From Moniliella sp. 'wahieum' (Eukaryota; Basidiomycota; Moniliellomycetes; Moniliellales; Moniliellaceae): a stretch of 64,000 nt of DNA. The notes under the pieces were generated by a model. That model made no database searches, was not told where the DNA came from, and worked only from the letters and a program-made list of their open reading frames with translations. Both the position numbers and the translations under genes were made by a program. The first letter of the stretch is position 1; every line of letters starts with the position of its first letter. Shown here one piece after another: positions 1-11,415 of the stretch. The stretch is from positions 992,001 through 1,056,000 of the forward strand of contig RSEE01000003.1 in NCBI GenBank assembly GCA_003971905.1, written 5' to 3'.

Positions 1-194
1 ACTCCATGCTGGCATCTACGGCTGTCTAACCTTCGTCCCATAGTCCTACCTTTGCATGGTCTACAGCAAAAGTTGAGGTCGAGGCCGAGAAGAACGGGCG
101 TGATTGGGGGGTGGCCCAAGATGCAAGTGCGAATGAAAGGTCGTAAGACAGGGACTGGTCCAAACAAAAACACCAACCAGGAGGCGCAGGCAAG
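1..194. other. Flank downstream of the transportin gene
   Basis: This short stretch lies past the stop codon of the minus-strand transportin gene and probably holds its 3' untranslated region. I see no conserved open frame or RNA gene here. Confidence 0.4.
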
Positions 195-3085
195 TCAAAG
201 GCCGTAGCGAGAAGCGAGCCGCTCGGCAATCAGGGGTGGGTACTGCTGCTTGCTGGCCTCCCAGTCAGCGGGACCAATCATCTGTTTGAATCCGTTGAGT
301 ATCTGGAGCGAGACAAGAGAAGCAGAGTCAGTCGTCCGATCCTAGGACGCATCACTCAGGGAAACCAAAACCAAAAACAAAACAACAGCGCGGGAAGGAG
401 AAATACGCACCCTGATGAAGTGGTCGTTAAGTTCCGTGCTGGGCGTTTGCCAACGCACAACGGCCATGCAAAAGTAGCCAAATGACTTGGAGATGGCATT
501 GGGATTGAGCTCGACCATACGGCAAAAGCCACGGAAGGCCGAGTCCTTCTCTTCGTTGTCCCGAATATCCCATAACGAGGTGCACCACGCTTGGGCAAAC
601 ATCTCGAGATGTGGCGCCACCACTTGGGGCGCCACTAAGCCCAACCGACCTAGCGTGACCGCCGCATTCTCTGTGAGAGACTTGCTGGTCCGGCCGAGCA
701 GAAGCGGGACAAGCCGCTGGACCAGAGGTAAGATCCACGGCTTCAGCTTGTCCTCGCCTAGTTGAAGTGCGATTTCGCCTACGGCCCAGACGGCATTGTT
801 GCACACTTGAACCGTCTCTTCTTGCGACGCCAGCTCGATTTGCCGCACCATCTCAGGCAAAATGTAGGGGAGGGAGGGCGCCAGCTGGGGGAAGGCAAAG
901 ATGGCCAGGTCACCCAACAGCGCATACGCAGATTGACGAACGTTGCTTTCAGCCACTTGGAGACACCGCACCAGAAGCGGCATCAGGTTGTGCGATGGGT
1001 CTCCTACCAAGGGCTGCGCTTGCGCCTGCAGGCCTTGCAACAGACCCGACAACAGGTCGAGCGACGTGACGACCAAGTCGCGCTCATCCCATTCCAGTTC
1101 CACCTCCGCTCCCTCGTACCTCTGCAGCACGTCCGCCACCATCTTCACACAGCGAGCGTAGACGGTAGGAGCGTACTGGCCAAAGCCCGTTCCGGACGCG
1201 ATCGCCACCGACGACAAGCATTCCAGCAGGGGGATCAAGTCCAAGTCGTCGTCATCCAGTTGGGAATAGCGGTCCATCAGGACAGGCAAGAATGCCTGCA
1301 GATGCTCGGCACGGTTCAGCTCGGCACCAACCGCATCGGCCAGGACGCAGATGGCGTCATACAGGACCAACAGATTCTTCTGTTGGTACGTGCGAAAGGC
1401 TTGGGCCAAGGTGTGCAGGACGGGTTCGAGGTAAGGGACGATTGCTTGGCCTGCTTCCTCTACAAGGGTGGCAAAGGCACTGCAGCCAGCTTCTTGCACC
1501 CTCTTGACATTGTCCAGAGTCCGGCCCAGTAAGCCTTCCAACACGGGCGCAAAATACGCGGCCAAATGCTCGGGCGAAGCATCGATGACATACCACCGCG
1601 AGTACCGGCCAAGGGTCCAACAGGTAATGGAGCGGACCAACGACTTGCTGTCAGAGAGGGTAGTGAGGAGGAGTGGGACGAGGGCAGCAAGGTGCGGGAC
1701 CATCCCGCCGAAAGCGCCTTCGGCCACCGCGCCCAGCGCCAGCAACGCCACTTCCCTCTGCAGCCAGTCTTCACTAAACAGGCGTTCTTTCAACAGTGGT
1801 AAAAACGGTTCCAACAACGATTCTCCAAATCGGACCGCCAAAACGTCCAAGGTGGCCGCGCTGCATTTGCGCAGGTTCCACCGCTGGGCTTCTTCTTCAT
1901 CGAGATCCTCCAGATCATCTTCGTCCCATTGGTCGTCGTCGTCATCGTCATCGTCGTCATTAGCAAAGCGCGCATCGATGGCTGCGCGAGAGCGCGCTTG
2001 CGTTGTCGTGGTTGGCTCCACATGCTCGTTCGTGTGGGCCGTACTACGAAGAAGTCGGGGAGCAATGTCCTCTGGACGATCGGGGACCGTCGCGTCGTCC
2101 TCGGCGGATCCGAGCAGTTGCTGATCCTCTTCCGAATAGACCATGCCATCCAACAAGCTCCCTACTAGCTTGCCCAGGTAAGGTTGCAGGCGGGGCACGA
2201 GCGTTTCCTCTTCGGCAAACTCGAGCCAAAACTCGGCCGCTTCCAGGCTCACCGCCTCGTCCTTCTCCCGCATCGAGTACATCATATAGTCTACCACACC
2301 ATCCAGATGCGGTTCGAGCTTGTCGAATCGGGTACGCAAGAGAATGGAGAAGGCCTTGCACACTTCCTTGCGGACAAAGGGGTCTTCGTCGGTGGCCAAG
2401 ACAAAGAGCGCGCTGATAAAGGGGTCCAGATGGGATTGAAACGTCAAGGAGGGCAGGTCGGCCATGCGATTGAGCGAGGTGAGCGCAGGGACACGCACCC
2501 TCTTCTCGGTGTAGGTGGCGGACTGGATCCATCCGGGAATAAGCACTTCAATGGGCTTGTTGCCATTGATGACCAAGCTTTCGAGGGCGGGGGCAATGTC
2601 TTCGGTCAGGCTGGCAAACACCTTGAACGCAGCTTCCATCTGGTCCGGGTTGTCGCTGTTCATGAGCTGGATGAGCTGGGCAATGCCGTCGGGCCAGGTA
2701 TCGAGGCCAAGTTCGAGGAGCGAGGTGAGGACCGCGCCGGCTGAACGGCGGGCCATGTCAGAGGGGAGGCGAGGAGGGGAAAGACGGCGCCACGGACATA
2801 GCTCAGGACAGACTCGGGGATGGCGTCGTAGTGTTGGTTGAGGTGGTTCTTGAGCATGATGCCGGCGATCGCCGAGGCGGCCGAGCCGGCGGGCTGGGCA
2901 TTGGCAAAGGCGTACATGAGGTAGGCGGCATAGTCGGGCACGTTGGCCTGGAGACGGGCCACGTCGGCGTGGACACGCTGCTGCGCCTCACTGTCGGGAG
3001 AGAGGGTGGCGTCGAGGAGACGGACGAAGCCGCTGTAGACGGCAGCGTCGGGCACCCATCCAGCGTCGGCAGCGGGTGCAGCCAT
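195..3085 (-). CDS. KAP104: Transportin / importin beta-2 (karyopherin Kap104)
   Basis: Nuclear import receptor of HEAT repeats that carries PY-NLS cargo such as hnRNP proteins through the pore and releases it on Ran-GTP. The start is at 3085 (MAAPAADAGW). The central part matches transportins strongly: an acidic H8 loop with a run of nine Asp, then WNLRKCSAATLDVLA, then LVRSITCWTLGRYSRW. A 108-nt intron (303-410) separates the main exon from a last exon of about 36 codons ending ERLASRYGL, like the family C-terminus. Total length near 950 residues is somewhat above the usual 890-920. The frame breaks once near 2757-2765, between SPL and DMARRSAGAVLTSLL. Homology is continuous across it, so I read it as a one-base loss, not an intron. 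An alternative is a 50-60 nt intron in the same place. Confidence 0.93.
303..410 (-). other. Intron of the transportin gene
   Basis: GTGCGT donor and CCAG acceptor on the minus strand. Removing it joins HFIR to ILNGFKQMIG in phase 0 and restores the conserved transportin C-terminus. It is the longest intron I could define in the window. Confidence 0.85.
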
Positions 3086-3464
3086 CTGCGGGGAGAGGAT
3101 GGGAGTGGTGGTGGGGGGGCGCGGCTTGGCGTTTCAAGCGGCGGCGGCCTTCTTGGGGCGGAGTGTGCTGTGTGGGAGCGGCAACCCTACCTGAGCGTTG
3201 GGGTTGATGTTGCGAGCGAGGAGGCGTTTGATGAGACGCGGGATGGATGCTCGCAGATGCGACAGCTGCTGCGTTTCAATTTCACCTGCGGCGCCGTGGC
3301 TTACCTCAGCGGCTGCGCCCCAGTGCGAACTGCCTCAGCAGCACACGTGACGCAGGGCGGCTGTGGGTGTGGGACAATAGGGCCATTGCATCACCCCAAC
3401 CCACAGGTGGCCCCTGCATGCTGGCGCTTCTGCTGCGCCCTCTGCCCCTTGCAGCACACCCACC
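3086..3464. promoter_or_regulatory. Divergent intergenic region, transportin and PAQR genes
   Basis: About 380 bases between the start of the minus-strand transportin gene and the first usable ATG of the plus-strand PAQR gene. It must carry both promoters. It is GC-rich and I see no TATA box. An upstream exon for the PAQR gene cannot be excluded. Confidence 0.4.
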
Positions 3465-4736
3465 ATGCCCCCTCCCAGCAGCACCCTCCGCCAGCGCCTC
3501 GTCCCCCCACTGCCGACGCTGCCGACACCGCCGACCCCACCGACACCGCCGACCCCACCGACACCGCCGACCCCACCGATACCACCGACGCCTCCGTGCC
3601 AGAGCCCTCCACAAACCCCCTCCTCTGCTCCTACGCCCAGCTGCCCGCCTGGGCCCAAGAGAACGCCTTCATCCGCCACGGCCACCGCCGCCCTGGCCCC
3701 GACCCAGGCAAGGCTCCCTCCCAGCCCGACGACCACGGCTCGATTGCCAAGTGTGTTCGCTCCATCTATGCCTACTGGCACAATGAGACGGTCAACATCC
3801 ACACCCATCTGTGGGGCGCCGTCGTCATCATCACCCTCGTCCTCCTCCACTTCTGCGGCTTCCATCACCACATCCTCTCTGAGGCTTTCGACATGGGGCC
3901 AGATGCCGATGCGGCCCGTCTGGCAGCCGTGGCAGCCGCCATGAGCAACCGAAGTTCGTCTGCCCCTCCGCGTCCTGCTCCGCGCCCCCAGCCCCACACG
4001 CGACATGCCCCCGCGCCCGCCCTCGCTGAGCGACAAGCTTGCCTTCACTTCCTTTTACGTCGGCGCTTTCATTTGTCTTGGTTTTAGCGCTACCTTCCAT
4101 ACACTCACCGCACACTCGCACCGCGTCTCTAAACTCAGCAACCGTCTCGACTACATTGGTATTGTCTGCATGATTGTAGGCTCTTACCTGCCTGCATTGC
4201 ACTACGGCTTCCACTGCCACCCCAACCTTGAACTGCTCTATGGCGGCAGCGTCTCCCTCCTGGGCGCTGTCGCAATCTACCTCGTTGCCCAAGAACGTTA
4301 CGCCACTTTGGAGTACCGCACCTTGCGCACCAACATTTTCCTTGCGCTCGGCCTCAGCGCGGTGGTGCCCACTGCCCACCTCATGTCCATGTACGGCGTA
4401 GCGACGGTGTCGCACACGATGGGCATGTACCACATCATGCTTTCCGGTGCGCTCTACGTCGTGGGCGCCTTGACGTACCTTGTGCGCTTCCCCGAACGTG
4501 TCTGGCCAGGCCGGTTCGATTACATCGGTGCGTCCCACCAGCTCTTTCACATTGCCATCCTGCTCGCCGCCTTGGCCCATTACGTTGCTCTTCGCCGTGG
4601 CTACACGTTTTGGCATACCGTTCAAGTCGGCCTCTTGGGCGATGCGGCCCAAGCGCTCGACTTGCCCATCAAAGAGGGCGATGAGGCCACAGTGCACGCC
4701 GTTTGTCAGACGTTGGAACGGTGGCGGCGCATGTGA
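3465..4736 (+). CDS. PAQR family seven-TM membrane protein (ADIPOR/Izh-like)
   Basis: Progestin/adipoQ receptor family protein, related to fungal Izh proteins and metazoan adiponectin receptors, which act in zinc and sterol homeostasis or as ceramidase-like hydrolases. Hallmarks visible: cytosolic entry motif LPAWAQENAFIRHGHRRP, IYAYWHNETVNIHTHLWG before TM1, GFSATFHTLTAH (Ser and His of the metal site), LDYIGI, and ASHQLFH supplying the last two His. Seven hydrophobic segments follow in order. The frame changes twice, inside the Pro/Thr/Asp repeat near 3490-3530 and near 3955-4005. The second could be a 38-nt intron (3954-3991), but that does not restore the frame alone, so one-base losses are more likely. 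Start at 3465 is provisional. The protein ends WRRM just before 4736. Confidence 0.88.
3526..3596 (+). repeat. Tandem repeat in PAQR N-terminus
   Basis: GC-rich tandem repeat of about 15 bases (units like CCGACACCGCCGACC) encoding Asp-Thr-Ala-Asp-Pro-Thr in the frame that leads into the receptor, and Pro-Thr in another frame. Such a repeat favours slippage and may be why the start of this gene cannot be fixed. Confidence 0.7.
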
Positions 4737-4792
4737 CCTGGACTGAACCTGGACTGAACCTGGACATGGACATGGAAATGGACCTGGACGTG
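4734..4792. repeat. Short tandem repeat after the PAQR stop codon
   Basis: Twelve-base direct repeats built on CCTGGACTGAA, grading into GGACATGGACATGGAAATGG. It lies at the stop codon and the start of the 3' UTR. No function is evident. Confidence 0.6.
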
Positions 4793-5001
4793 CGAAGCAA
4801 GCTGCGCTCCCCTTCCTGTTCCATCGAAATTGAACTGCTTCATTGCTCCCCTCCATCTCATTGCAGTGCAGCAATGTAAGGTGGTAGGGGGGATGAGTGT
4901 GATAAAAAAAGTGGGAAAGGGGGAAGGGGAGGGGAGGGGTAGGTAGATGGTAGAAGAGAAAAAAAGAATGGACGGGCAGATGAGAAGTTCAAGCAGGGGT
5001 A

Positions 5002-6058
5002 TCACGGTGCCCATGCACCAAGCACATCCTCTGGCGACAGGGGTTGCACACTGGGCAGTTGATCCAACTGGGGCGCTGGTGCTGGTGCTGTGCCTGTGCT
5101 TGTGTCGGCACGGCGCCCACTAAAGCCAAGCCCAGCAGACCCACCTTGCACCCGTCGTCCCCTCGGCTTACCCGACGGCACAACTAACGAGCCAGCCAAG
5201 TCAGGCCCCGTCGTACCAAAGTCCACTAGCGCCCCAAATTCCAATTCCGTCCCGGCATCAACGACCGACGCAGCCACCTGGTCGCCCCCCGCACTCCTCG
5301 CGCTTTCGCCCGACGATGTCGTTCCCCTTGCCCCCCTGGCGGCACGGGACTGTCCCCATCAAGTGGCTCAATCGGTATGGTATCTTCCTCCTTCACCTGA
5401 CCCGAGAAGGGAGCCGCGGGCTCGACGACCTGAGCAGGCGGCGGAGGTTGCTCCGCAGCACCCGTGAAAAGCCGCTGCTTCGTCCTCGGGAGAAGGCGGG
5501 TCGTGGACCGATGGGGTACGTGTCGCCTCGGCCCCCACCGAAACGCGCGCCTCCGTCTCCTGTTCCTCTGTTTTCGAAGGTGAGTCAGGCCGGGAAGCGG
5601 ATGGCCCCGAGGCGTTGGAAGCGGGGGCGGCAGCTGGCTTCAAGCTGGCTGGCACCAAGGACGCCCGAGGTTGCTGGGACGCGGGGAGCGAGGTAGGCTT
5701 GGCCACCGGCGCCGGATGGGTGCAGGTGGATCAGGGGGGTGGTGGCAGGTGTGGATGCCGGGATGGAAGGCGAGGAAGCCAACGGCGCGAGAGACAACGC
5801 GAGCGACGACCTTCCATGCCACGCCTTGCCCGGGTGCAACACCGAGTAGAAGCTGGTGGAGCGCCTTCGGGCGTAGGGATCGGCCGCCGTCGCCGTCGCC
5901 GTCGTCGACGACGCTGAGGTGGGCGACGGTCGGGAACGATGGCGCAGTTGGTCCAACCAGCCCATCGAAGAGGATGCAGACGGAGCCAGAACACGTAGGG
6001 AGCCAAGGACAGGTGGTGTGAGGCCTGAGGAAAGGTTGGGTGTCAACATGTCAACCAC
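5002..6058 (-). CDS. Hypothetical Ser/Pro/Ala-rich protein, frame-broken
   Basis: I do not recognise this gene. Three overlapping minus-strand frames read as one low-complexity protein: an N-terminus MVDMLTPNLSSGLTPPVLG, an Arg/Ser segment (DPYARRRSTSFYSVLHPGK), a Ser/Pro/Ala middle with an acidic patch (SPSKTEEQETEARVSVGAE), and a C-terminus with GTELEFGALVDFGTTG and LSPEDVLGAW before the stop at 5002. The acidic and ordered-looking pieces sit in different frames, so at least two single-base losses are implied. Composition suggests a disordered regulatory or scaffold protein. It is convergent with the PAQR gene. That it is coding is inferred from composition and the absence of stops. Confidence 0.45.
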
Positions 6059-7892
6059 GCCTCGGACTGAGCACGCACATCTACCTGACTAACTCCATTT
6101 GCAACTCTCCCCACCCGAGTAACCCAACACAGTCCTGACGCGCCTGACGGCTGACGGCTGACGCTGCCGCCTACGCTGAGCGCTCACGCTGAGGCTGAGC
6201 CAAGCAAGCGTGCGCGATTGGCCAATGGGGGGCAGAAGGGGGCAGATCCGAGCAAATCCCACAGCACGCTCCGCACAGCCCACCTCTGTCGGCACGAGAG
6301 ACCCCGGACCAGGGCCCCAAGTGGAGCTGTTGCGGTGGGTCCAGCATGGGGTCCGTGGAGTGGCCCAACCCTACTGCCCGTGTCCACGTCGTTGTGACAG
6401 TACCCAGGCCCAAGAGAGGAGGCCTTGAAGCTTGAGCTTTAGCGCCCCTGCAACACCTGGTCATATGTAGCGTAACCGGTAAGGTCTAAGGTGGCTTGTT
6501 TCGGCAAGCGCGGGTGTGGCCTGTGTGCATGTGGGCGCTGGCGGTGGGAGGCATTGGATTGATATGGATATGTGAGGGGGTACTGCTCGCGATCCTGGGC
6601 TCCGCAGGCCACACCAGTAATATACTGATGCTGTGGCGCTGTTGAGGATCAGCCCAGTGGTTTGTGTTGGAGGAGGGATGGGCAGCGGGAACTGGCCTGA
6701 GGCAACTGTGGTAAATGAGTCCATGGGGTGAATGATTCGCGCGCGCACGGTGTATCTGGCATTGGGACGGTTGTGTGGGCTGAATGATCGACTATCTGTG
6801 CAACAGAAGCCGGTGGTGACTGGCTCGCGCCTCCTTGTAAAAGACCAGAGGACAGGCAGTTGGTGGTATATTGCATTGCACATGAGCTACAGAGGCTAGA
6901 GAATATTCCTGCCAGCCAGGAAGGAATATTGCACGGAACAAACCAGAAGGTTCCGGACTTGGGCTACCGGCGCCACTACACCAGTGTGGCGTCACACTCC
7001 TTTTCCTTGCGGCGGATCTAGTGGAGAGGCCAAAATGGTTGAACGAAATGCTGGTGGGATAGTCGAATGGCTAGCCACTGGTCACTCCAGAGCAAGGAGC
7101 AGACGACAGGCCTCTCCCATCCTCCCCTTTGAAGTTGAGGCGTTCAAGTGCGAGTAGGAGGTGCCGGGGGTGCCGGTCCGTACTGAGTGTGGTCTGATTT
7201 CTGATTCGGCTGGCATGCTGACATGCATTTGACAGTCAGGTGACAGGTGATGACAGGTGACACACGTGTGGCACATGTGATGTCAAGTAAGTAGCCACTA
7301 GGAGTAACCATCAACATTAGCGTCCCGTGTCGCAATACGTGGCCGGTATAACCGGTAGCCATTAAACGTTACGCGCTAACCCAGCAGCCCCGAGCAGGCT
7401 CCAATCGGTTCCCCGCTTCTTCCGAAGTTCACATCGTTCAGAGGAGACGGCAGCGACGGTGCTCAATGCGGCCACACTGGTTCTTTGTTGGTGTCCCTCG
7501 GTTGGACCGGGCGAGCGGAGTTGGGCATTGCGACCCCCTGGCACATGAATCATTTCGAAACAGGCCCGGTTGCCCCCTAACGGAAACAGACGAGGGCTAG
7601 AGATAACTCGACCCCTCCGCGCTATCCCGGATAAGGACCGAGGGCATGCTTGCCCCCATCGGTTCGCTCGACAGCGGTGTAGCAGGGTGTGGCCTGGGCG
7701 AGGGCCCGGGCAGGGAAGAGGAGGGCCGAGGCTCGGCCCCGAGGAGCAGCCAACGGAGCAAGCAAATCACCGGGCGGAATGGATGGTTCCGCCGTCTTCA
7801 ACGTTCAATGTTCAACGTTCAACCCATCCGGCCGGCCTTTTGTTCCAACCGAATTGTTCTGTTTCCCAACGACCCAGTCGCTTGCCCCCATC
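6059..7892. other. Intergenic region, no gene recognised
   Basis: About 1.8 kb between the divergently transcribed hypothetical gene and the RRM gene. It holds short direct repeats (CTGACGG units near 6140-6165, GCTGAG units near 6175-6200) and, near its end, an AACGTT heptamer array. Open frames are short and match nothing I know. Confidence 0.5.
7800..7823. repeat. AACGTT+C heptamer array upstream of RRM gene
   Basis: Units AACGTT-C, AATGTT-C, AACGTT-C, AACC with an exact seven-base period, ending about 70 bases before the ATG of the RRM gene. It belongs to the palindromic heptamer family found across the deserts. Confidence 0.75.
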
Positions 7893-8982
7893 ATGATGGG
7901 ACCTGCTGGATTTACGCGTCTTTTGTCGGCCATCTTTCGCCCGACGTGCGCGTTCGCGATCTCGAGGACGAGTTCGGACGCTATGGGGTACGTCGGCCGC
8001 TTGCTCGTTTCTGTACTACACTAACACCTCCCGTCGTCCTAATCAGCGCCTGGTTGATGTGCGCATCATGGGCCACGGCAACTTCGCATTTGTCGAGTTT
8101 GACGACCCTCGCGACGCTGACGATGCCGCGTGTATGTCCCCCCTCCCTTGTGCTGCAGCACCAGCTCTTTGTAACCTACTCCTAACCACTGCCTCGTCCC
8201 GCTTCGCAGGACTTGCACGGCCGCATGTTTATGGGCGACCGTTATTGTCGAGCCCGCTAAGCGCCCGCCTGGCCCGGCCGGGCCCGGCCGTGGGCCGCGC
8301 GGTGGCCCCCGTCGCCCCAGATTCCGTCTGTTCGTGAGCAACCTGCCCCCCGGCACGTCATGGCAGGACGTCAAGGATCTGGGACGCAAGTACGGCCATG
8401 TCCAGTTTGCCGACATTGATCCCTACCGTCGCGACGAGGGCATGTTGGAGTTTGAAACGCCTGAAGACCTGGAGGCAGCGTTGCGCATCGACGGAATGGT
8501 GCTCCGCGGTAACACGCTCCGTGCCGAGCCGGAAGACCCCTCGTTCCTGCCGCCTCCCACGCGCCGCTCGCACTCGCCGCGCCGCTCGAGGTCCCCCCTG
8601 CCACGCGATGGCAGGGAGCCTTCCCCCCACGGTTACCGCGACGACCGATACCGCGACGACCGATACCGCGACGACCGCTACCGTGATGACCGCTACCCTG
8701 ACGACCGGTACCGTGGCGAGCCCCCGTCTCGGGATCGTGCCGAGGGATACCCTCGTCCGAGCGGCCGCCCCGTGACGACCGCCCGCGATCGGTCTCTCCC
8801 CGCCCCGAAGCGGCGGTGGTGGAGAAGGGGAAACCCCTCCCACCTCTCTGCCCCCCGTGGCTGCACCGGAAGAAACGGAAGAGACGGGAGACAAGACGAC
8901 GGACAAGACTGCCGAAGAGCCTGCCGAGGAGCTTGCCAAGGAGCCTACCAACCAGCCTGCTGAAGAGCCGATTGAGGCGTAA
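7893..8982 (+). CDS. SR-type RNA-binding protein with two RRMs
   Basis: Pre-mRNA processing or export factor of the fungal Srp1/Srp2/Npl3 kind. RRM1: IYASFVGHLSPDVRVRDLE (RNP2 region), intron 7988-8046, then RLVDVRIMGHGNFAFVEFDD (RNP1), intron 8132-8209, then DLHGRMFMGDR. RRM2 begins FRLFVSNLPPGTSWQDVKDL and runs to LRIDGMVLRGNTLRAEPEDP. After it come RS dipeptides, five YRDDR-type repeats, and an acidic tail (AEEPAEELAKEPTNQPAEEP) ending at 8982. Frame breaks lie just after the ATG, at the end of RRM1, near 8760, and at the G4 run near 8827, where one extra G restores the acidic tail. The choice of 7893 as start rests on the MMGPAG reading before the first break. Confidence 0.9.
8640..8715 (+). 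repeat. YRDDR codon repeat in the SR-type protein
   Basis: Five to six tandem copies of a 15-base unit encoding Tyr-Arg-Asp-Asp-Arg, with one Pro variant. Alternating charge repeats of this kind are common in SR-like tails and drive condensation or kinase docking in known members. Confidence 0.8.
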
Positions 8983-9283
8983 ATGCCCCCCCTCCCCCGA
9001 ACCCCCCTCCCTTCTGCGCTCACGTCTCTTCTGCGTTGACTTGGTGACCTATGTGATCTCTCTAGCACGGGGCGTTGGTCGCAGATCAGAGAAAGGGCAA
9101 GGCCATCCCCTGCCGTGGCAACGGGGCAAGACGGAGGAAAGATGAGAAATGTTATCAAGTTTAGGTATCACCGTACATCGCATGGGACAGGAGGAGATAG
9201 GAACACGGTGTTTGGGGGAACGGGGAGAGAAGGATCCACGGCTTCCATAACCGCTTTAATCCGTTCTTACAGGGCCAAAGCAC
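8983..9283. other. Convergent intergenic region
   Basis: About 300 bases between two convergent genes (RRM and prenyltransferase alpha). It probably holds both 3' ends. No other feature is visible. Confidence 0.4.
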
Positions 9284-10518
9284 TTACGCTTTCCCAGCCA
9301 GTAGCGTGTACGGATCGGATCGGCGTTGACCAGGCGGGTGAGCAGGCGTTAGTAAAGCGTCTGTACGATACGATTCCGCCTCCTCGGCCGGCAGATCTGG
9401 GTCACGCAAGCGTGCCTCCAAGCTGTCCAGTCTCCACTCGAGCGCATGCGGCGTCCCGTTCCCGCCCATATCGGCGTCCGGCGAAGCCACAATGTCCTCC
9501 TCTGATGGACTGAGACTGGCAGCAAACAAGTCGAGTTGGTCGCGCACTTGCTGGGCCAGGCGGCCCTTGGACCTTGCGTACGCCACCCGGTCTGCATCGT
9601 CGGAACCGAGTAACCGATTCGACTCTCTCTCCAGTTGTGCGTACGCGCCCCGCAGATACGCCCAGGGAGACGCGTTGTTCTTGGTGACTGCAATCTTGTT
9701 CTTGGTGTAGGTGATCTCGCCGCACACGCTAGCCAGGGGGTCGGAAGACGCTTGCAGAAGCCCTGCGCCAAACTGAACGAAATACCGATGATTCCAAGCA
9801 CTGTTGTTGAACACGTCACTGGCAATCATGGTCTCGGTAAAGCTCACCTCCCTGTCCCAGAGCGAGGGCACGGCGCGCGCTTGCTCCTGGCGCAACGCGC
9901 TCTCGGGACTAGTGTCCTGCTTCCCGGGCATGCCTGCAAAGTAAACCAGGGCCCACTCGCGGTGGATCCAGGTATGATAGTTTTTGCCATCCTCCGCCAA
10001 TACCGAGGCGGTCAGATCCAGTTCCGTCTGGGCCAGTTGGGCCCACAGCGCGCTGGCCGCCGTGCCTGCCTGGGGCAGACGGGCGGCAAGGCGTCGTGCC
10101 AGTTCCATGACCACGTTCTTGCGGTGCTGCCAGACTTGGTACTGCTTCATGTGCACCAGACAGCTGTGGTCGAGCATGGTCATTTCGGCCGCCAGACGCG
10201 CTTCGACGCTCAGGACGGGAGGGAGGGAGGGATCGTCACGGACTGCTCGGGCGCGGGAGGCAAGTCAGCGCACAAAAGCTGGAAGCGGTAGGCCCAGACG
10301 GTATAGTTGCTACTGGCGTGCTGGGCTAGGTAGCTGGTAAGGCCCAGCGCGCGCAAGCTCAGTTCGCCCTGGTTCGACAAGGTGCGGAAGAGGGACATGG
10401 CACGAGCAAAGTCGGGGGGGTAGAGGATGAGGCAGAGGGGCTCGGTCGTCTCTGCTTGCGGGGTGGGCACAACGTCGGCCCACACAGGGCTGGAGGCATC
10501 AAAGAAGGGTGTGTCCAT
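9284..10518 (-). CDS. RAM2: Protein farnesyltransferase / GGTase-I alpha subunit
   Basis: Alpha subunit shared by farnesyltransferase and geranylgeranyltransferase I, which prenylate CaaX proteins such as Ras and Rho. PFTA repeats are plain in order: SNYTVWAYRFQ, KQYQVWQHRK, KNYHTWIHREW, FNNSAWNHRYF and NNASPWAYLRG. The N-terminus (MDTPFFDASSPVWADVVP) and YPPDFARAMSLFR fit fungal Ram2. Length near 415 residues is longer than usual because of a C-terminal extension. One frame break lies at a GGGA tandem repeat near 10219-10232. On the far side the protein resumes as SVEARLAAEMTMLDH. RabGGTase alpha is less likely because it would carry leucine-rich repeats. Confidence 0.92.
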
Positions 10519-11415
10519 AGGCGGGCGGGGGGAGGGGGTAACGGGAACGGGAGGCCAATGGCGGCGGTGGGCGTGGGTTTGGTCGTTGCGGCCAGCGTCA
10601 GCATCAGCTTCGCGTGAAGCTTGACCCCTTGACGCTTTTGCGCCATCCAGCTGTCACACGCTCGGGCGCTCCCCGTTGGAATCTGACGTCACTCGCGTCA
10701 CGCATCCCTCGTGGACACCCTCATGTCCAACGTTGTCCAATCCATTAATCCACGCCAGCCAGGCGCCGCCAGCGCGGCCAATTTACACACTGGCGCTGTG
10801 GCAGGCGGCGACCAACCCTAGTATCGGGGGAGGGCGACACTGCCTCCCGGCTCAGCCCTGCTTTGCCTGTTCAGTGGTTCAGTTCCAAGCGGTTGCCGTT
10901 TTCAGCCCTGGGTCTGGCGGCTGGCGGCCACTGGGAGCCACCCGAGCCGCGTTTATCGTACGGCGCATCGCCTCTTCAGGACGATGGCGACTCAGAAAAC
11001 ACATCGCCACCCCCTCGGTCCTCGTTTGTTTGTCAACCCATCAACCACAGCACAGGCAGTGGTTTTGGGCAGCAATTCGACAACAGCCAGGCTCCTCCAG
11101 CACGGATCGATTCCACTACATCGCCGGAGGCACAAAAACTACTACTAGCAGAAAGCGTGTGCAAATGTCCGGAATCCCAGTTCGACACGAATGGTTTGAT
11201 CTTTCCTAGCCTCCTATTACCGCACGTTGATAGCCCATCTTCGATACATTGGTCATACCAGTAAGTTCTGGAGCGACAGACAGAACGCGTGAAAGAGAAG
11301 CAAGTTGCGGATTTTCATTGGTTGCGCATTACATCGCTACTCCCAATTGCATTACATTCGCCGCAGAAAAAGATGTGAGAAGGCACAGGGGAAAGGGGAA
11401 GGGGCTAGCTAAAAT
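10519..11415. promoter_or_regulatory. Intergenic region upstream of RAM2
   Basis: About 0.9 kb between the start of RAM2 and the 3' end of the Rad7-like gene, both on the minus strand. It should carry the RAM2 promoter and the 3' UTR of the repair gene. No TATA box or repeat stands out. Confidence 0.4.

Noticed and set aside
762-1532. Long plus-strand open frame opposite the transportin gene
   Set aside because: It is a shadow of GC-rich coding sequence. The minus strand carries clear transportin motifs throughout and this frame has none.
2831-3460. Plus-strand frame leading into the PAQR gene from far upstream
   Set aside because: Its first 200 codons lie opposite the transportin first exon and have no PAQR features; only the part after about 3490 is plausible.
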